Assembly (NCBI GenBank): GCA_943704525.1
Contig: CALSCQ010003389.1
Coordinates: 1 to 23,004, forward strand
From: Pigoraptor vietnamica
Taxonomy: Eukaryota > Opisthokonta > Filasterea
DNA: 23,004 nt
Direction: 5' to 3'
Shown here in pieces: positions 19,811-23,004 of this stretch. A program made the translations under genes and the position numbers. The notes under the pieces are model-generated. The model saw nothing but the letters and a program-made list of their open reading frames with translations, had not been told where the DNA came from and searched no databases. Position 1 is the first letter of the stretch, and each line of letters begins with the position of its first letter.

Positions 19811-20429
19811 GGTGTCGCACGGGGGGCAAAACGCCCCGTGACCGTCCGCAACGCAAGCGACAACAGTCGGGCAGCTCCCCCCGAGGGAGGCCCCTCAGAC
19901 TCTGAAACCGACGCGACACTACAGGCAGATGCCAAGCAGGGACGGTGTGTAACGCGGGTGTCGTGAGAGGTACGGGGGTTGTCTGCGCGCAGCAAAACAC
20001 TGCATCTTTCTAGCGTTGTGTGCCGCGCGCTTCTCACCGAAGTGCGGTTGTGTGTGTTTTCTGGGAAGTGTGGCTTTGTGGCTTGATGCCCCGGATGTGT
20101 CTATATATGGATTTATTTGTGCTAATTTTGCCTTTTTAAGAGAAAATGTGGGATGTAATGAACTGATTATCTATGTATAGAACCAATAATTACATTTATA
20201 GACTATCCGGACTCTGATATTTGAACTTTTCAAGAATTTTTGGCGCAGTTTGCGCAGTGCCCCCAATCTAAGTTTGAATTCGCCCTTCCTCATCGGTCTT
20301 GAAGCACTAGCATCGCCATAAGATTCGCCGTTCTTCTATTAGTCCCACTGCGTGTTGACGAGCGCTCTCTCTTCCATTTCTTTCTTTTACTTCATAGCAC
20401 CCCTCGTTATTTTGTGCCGTCAGACGGAA
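19811..20429. promoter_or_regulatory. Divergent 619-base spacer shared by the kinase (-) and UBE2S (+)
   Basis: Start codons face away from each other, so both promoters lie here. The kinase side is GC-rich; from about 20090 to 20290 it is AT-rich. It holds an exact E2F-type word at 20239-20246 flanked by two TTTGAA words (20220-20225, 20273-20278) that match the animal CHR core. No TATA box is evident at a fixed distance from either ATG. Confidence 0.55.
20239..20246 (+). promoter_or_regulatory. E2F-type site TTTGGCGC, 191 bases before the UBE2S ATG
   Basis: Exact TTTSSCGC match in an AT-rich context, 429 bases from the kinase ATG on the other side. Binding is inferred. Confidence 0.45.
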
Positions 20430-21661
20430 ATGGCGACCAACGAGAACCTCGCCCCAAACGTCGTCGTGCGCGTCATGAAGGAGGTCAAGTCGCTTGTGGC
20501 AGAGAACCCGGAAGGCATCCATCTCATCACAAACGACGAGGACATCACGGACGTGCGTGCCGTTATTGCAGGCCCAGGTGGGTTGTGAGCCGTTGATTTA
20601 CGTCAGCGCGCTTGCGACAGCCGAGCTTCGAACTGTTCGCGCTGTGCCTTGATTCCTCTTTCATTGTGCTCGCTGCTAGCCTTCATGTTTTGGGGCCGCG
20701 AGAGTGCGACATGGCCATCTCTGTAACGCAACAGGCCTTGCCTCCGTTCGCAGCCGGAACGCCGTACGAGGGTGGCGAGTTTACGATGAAGCTTGTCCTC
20801 AGTAACGAGTTCCCTCAGGCGCCGCCGAAAGGTGCGTGGACATCGCGGCATCCTTCACAGCTTTTCCATATCTCACTCTCTCGTAACCCCTTTTCTTGTT
20901 GTGCTTAAGTCTCGTGTTTTGGACGTATGTACTTTGGTGTCGTCGTCGGCGCCATCCGCCCGTCCATTTAGCCTTCTCACGCTGTTGCTTCGTGTGACAT
21001 GTGCAGGTTTTTTCCTCACAAAGATCTTCCATCCCAACGTGTCGAACACGGGCGAAATTTGCGTCAACACGCTCAAGAAGGACTGGAAGCCGGACCTCGG
21101 CCTCAAGCACATTCTCCTGGTGTGTTACACGCGCGCCATTCTCACGCATGCACGCACACACGCACACTCGCGACATTCGCAAATATCGTCCACGCAGGCG
21201 CATTCCCTTTCACTGTCACAACCCGCATGCACGCACACACGCACACTCGCGACATTCGCAAATATCGTCCACACAGGCGCATTCCCTTTCACTGTCACAA
21301 CTACTTGCGCTATTGGGGCACGGAATGTCGTAGGACACTCACACTGAGTCATTGCGACGTCCAGACTGTCAAGTGCCTGCTCATCTACCCCAACCCCGAG
21401 TCGGCGCTCAACGAGGAGGCCGGCAAGCTGCTTCTCGAGCGCTACGACGACTATGCGCGCCACGCGCGTCTCATGACCGAAATTCACGCCAAGCCGAAGG
21501 GCGCGTCCGTGTTTGCGAAGTCGGAGACGGCGCCGGCGGAGGGCGCGGAGGGCGACGACGACGTCGATGGCCCCGAGAAGAAGAAGGCGAAGGAGGACAA
21601 GAAGGCGGCGCCGGCGGACAAGGCCAAGGCGGACAAGAAGCGCAGCCTCAAGCGCCTCTAA
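20430..21661 (+). CDS. UBE2S: Ubiquitin-conjugating enzyme E2 S (APC/C chain-elongating E2)
   Basis: Builds Lys11-type ubiquitin chains on substrates of the anaphase-promoting complex. Four exons (20430-20577, 20754-20831, 21007-21119, 21365-21661) close in frame to 211 residues; the human protein has 222. It starts [12 protein letters not shown] (human ENLPPHII). The UBC core has [28 protein letters not shown] with HPN at 84-86 and catalytic Cys94, then [21 protein letters not shown] across the last splice, near-identical to human. The C-terminus is a Lys/Ala/Asp-rich tail ending KKRSLKRL, equivalent to human KKRALRRL, the peptide that docks on the APC/C. The start is the first in-frame ATG; the upstream in-frame triplet at 20352 is GTG. 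It is divergent from the kinase and convergent with the RasGEF. Confidence 0.97.
21145..21301. repeat. 79 bp tandem duplication in UBE2S intron 3
   Basis: Two head-to-tail copies (21145-21223 and 21224-21301) start CGCATGCACGCACACACGCA. They differ at one internal base and at the right end, so the duplication looks recent. Both copies lie after the donor. Confidence 0.95.
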
Positions 21662-22219
21662 CGCGTGTGCGGTGTTCGCTGCTGACACACGGCCCCGGAA
21701 CCGCGCTGGTCGGCCCTTTTGTTTAGCGCCGATGGATGGGTTGTGGGTGCTGTGCCGTGCGCGTGCTTGCCTGTTGTGTAGTTGCGTGCTGCGCTCGCGG
21801 CCATGCGTGCGTTGCGCGTCGTTCGTTGCGCGCGTTTCTCCTCTGGGAGATGTCCCGCAAGAATTAAGTGGAAATGTCCAAACAGCGCTCACTTCTGCAC
21901 CACATCACGAGAGGGTCTGCGCCGTTCGTGGCCGTTCGTGTGCACAACACACTCGGAACTCCATGAGAAGCCTGTGCTTTACGCCCCTTTAGTGAGGGAA
22001 GCCATATCGGCGTGCACTCTTCCAAAGGATGCACGGCCGACACTAAGAATCAACCCCATCACACACAGCACACGGCGTGCTTGATGCTCGTCCTCGAAAT
22101 CGCCCCGAACAGACATAGCACACGGCGAGCCACGCCACAGACATCGCACACGGCGTGTCTGCCACGCCTCCTGGAATTCCCTCTCAACAGACACAGAATA
22201 TACTGCTTCGTCCCATCCA
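21662..22219. other. Convergent 558-base spacer between the UBE2S and RasGEF stops
   Basis: It holds both 3' ends. No protein similarity and no AATAAA is seen in either sense. A GCACACGGCG-type word repeats three times between 22066 and 22160; otherwise nothing recognisable. Confidence 0.6.
22066..22160. repeat. Three spaced copies of a GCACACGGCG word
   Basis: Copies lie near 22069, 22117 and 22145, two followed by TG and one by AG. The spacing is uneven (about 48 and 28 bases), so this is a dispersed motif rather than a clean tandem array. Confidence 0.55.
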
Positions 22220-22829
22220 CTAAAAGGCCGTCTCGCGCAGTTCTGTCCGCGGGGAGTCGGTCGTCTTTGCGGGCGCCCTCTGTTCGACCTTCAGCGAGCG
22301 ATCGTACAATTCCTGCGACGAAAGATTCAACGGAAGGACACGTGCGTCAGCGATGTGTGAAAGCGAGTGCGAGGGGAGGGAGAGCGACGCTCGCGCACCT
22401 TTTCGCTCATCATGTCAAACTTCTTGAGCTTGGTGGCGAGTTGGCGGTCAATTTGCAGCGAATATCCCCTGCGCAGAAATGCTCGCAATGAGAAAGACGA
22501 AAGAGGCGCTCGAAAGTGAATGGGGCCGAATTGTAGCGTGGTCACGCCGACGCACTCAAACAATTAGAAGGTACCCCTTCACAATACGACCGATATAAAA
22601 AGCATGCGACATAAATGTGCGCATGCGAAAGAGAGAATGTGTGTGTGAATGTATGGGTGGGCACGACTACAAGTAAGCACGTCCCACGTACCGCCTGTTC
22701 TTGTCGACAATCTCGCGGATGATGCGCCACTCCTGCATTCGTTTTGTAAAGTTCACAAAGCCGTCGGTCCCAGGGAGAAAGTCCGGATTGCCTTGCTCGA
22801 CGAAGGTGAGGTCCGTCAGGTACACGCCC
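22220..22829 (-). CDS. Ras guanine-nucleotide exchange factor, C-terminal part; 5' part lies beyond the right edge
   Basis: The last three exons of a CDC25-homology (RasGEF) protein that loads GTP onto Ras-type GTPases: 22692-22829, 22399-22468 and 22220-22312 (stop TAG), joined in phases 2 and 0 to about 99 residues. GVYLTDLTFVEQGNPDFL is the signature block of the catalytic domain; FVNFTKRMQEWRIIREI forms the next helix; MMSEKELYDRSLKVEQR spans the last splice and matches the closing SE-x-ELY-x-x-S-L-x-x-E-x-R of the domain. A tail of about 17 residues ends in ELRETAF. The catalytic core's first half, the REM domain and any regulatory domains are off the window, so the subfamily cannot be named. 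The upstream intron runs into a GA microsatellite. Confidence 0.9.
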
Positions 22830-22901
22830 CTGCGAAGATAAGGCACATGAGGGTGAGAATACATGTGAACACATGCGCGGACGCATACGCACACACACAC
22901 G

Positions 22902-23004
<103 letters not shown>

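Noticed and set aside
20352-20429. Upstream in-frame start for UBE2S
   Set aside because: The triplet at 20352 is GTG, and the extra residues have no counterpart in UBE2S; the ATG at 20430 matches the family N-terminus.

Overview
This is nuclear DNA of a eukaryote. Every recognisable gene is split by short introns (63 to 245 bases, one of 753), the coding exons are GC-rich, and introns and spacers hold long dinucleotide microsatellites. I rebuilt 40 introns from splice sites, reading-frame closure and family similarity. The gene content points to a ciliated, single-celled eukaryote: an IFT-B subunit (IFT56) shows a cilium, macoilin is animal-like, and the long kinase-plus-ARM protein is of the MAP3K-epsilon/Cdc7/SepH kind found in plants, fungi and amoebae but, to my knowledge, not in animals. 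That mix would suit a lineage near the base of the opisthokonts (unicellular holozoan or apusomonad-like). This placement is inference.

Layout from left to right: (1) 5' part of an ABCG2-like ABC transporter, minus strand, running off the left edge through a CA tract; (2) macoilin, minus, with a five-copy 71-72 bp minisatellite directly before its only 3' splice site; (3) IFT56, minus, 8 exons; (4) thymidine kinase 1, plus, 6 exons, divergent from IFT56; (5) topoisomerase III alpha, minus, 6 exons, tail to tail with TK1; (6) MAP3K-epsilon/SIN-type kinase, minus, 15 exons; (7) UBE2S, the APC/C chain-elongating E2, plus, 4 exons, divergent from the kinase; (8) the last three exons of a RasGEF, minus, running off the right edge through a GA tract. 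Seven spacers separate them, 260 to 1133 bases long. No transposon, viral fossil, tRNA or rRNA was found.

The centre and right of the window is rich in cell-cycle functions: dTMP salvage for S phase (TK1), resolution of recombination intermediates (TOP3A), a cytokinesis-type kinase and the APC/C E2. The spacers upstream of TK1, TOP3A and UBE2S/kinase hold four exact copies of the E2F word TTTGGCGC, one of them in a small dyad. Other things worth a second look are the splice-acceptor minisatellite, a donor consensus with G at +5 in all 40 introns and G at +3 in 36, stop-free 3n introns in TOP3A and TK1, a TOP3A with three GRF fingers and three zinc knuckles, and acidic W-D-x-D-F motifs in the kinase. 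I see no wholly unknown gene system here; the novelty is in gene architecture and regulation.
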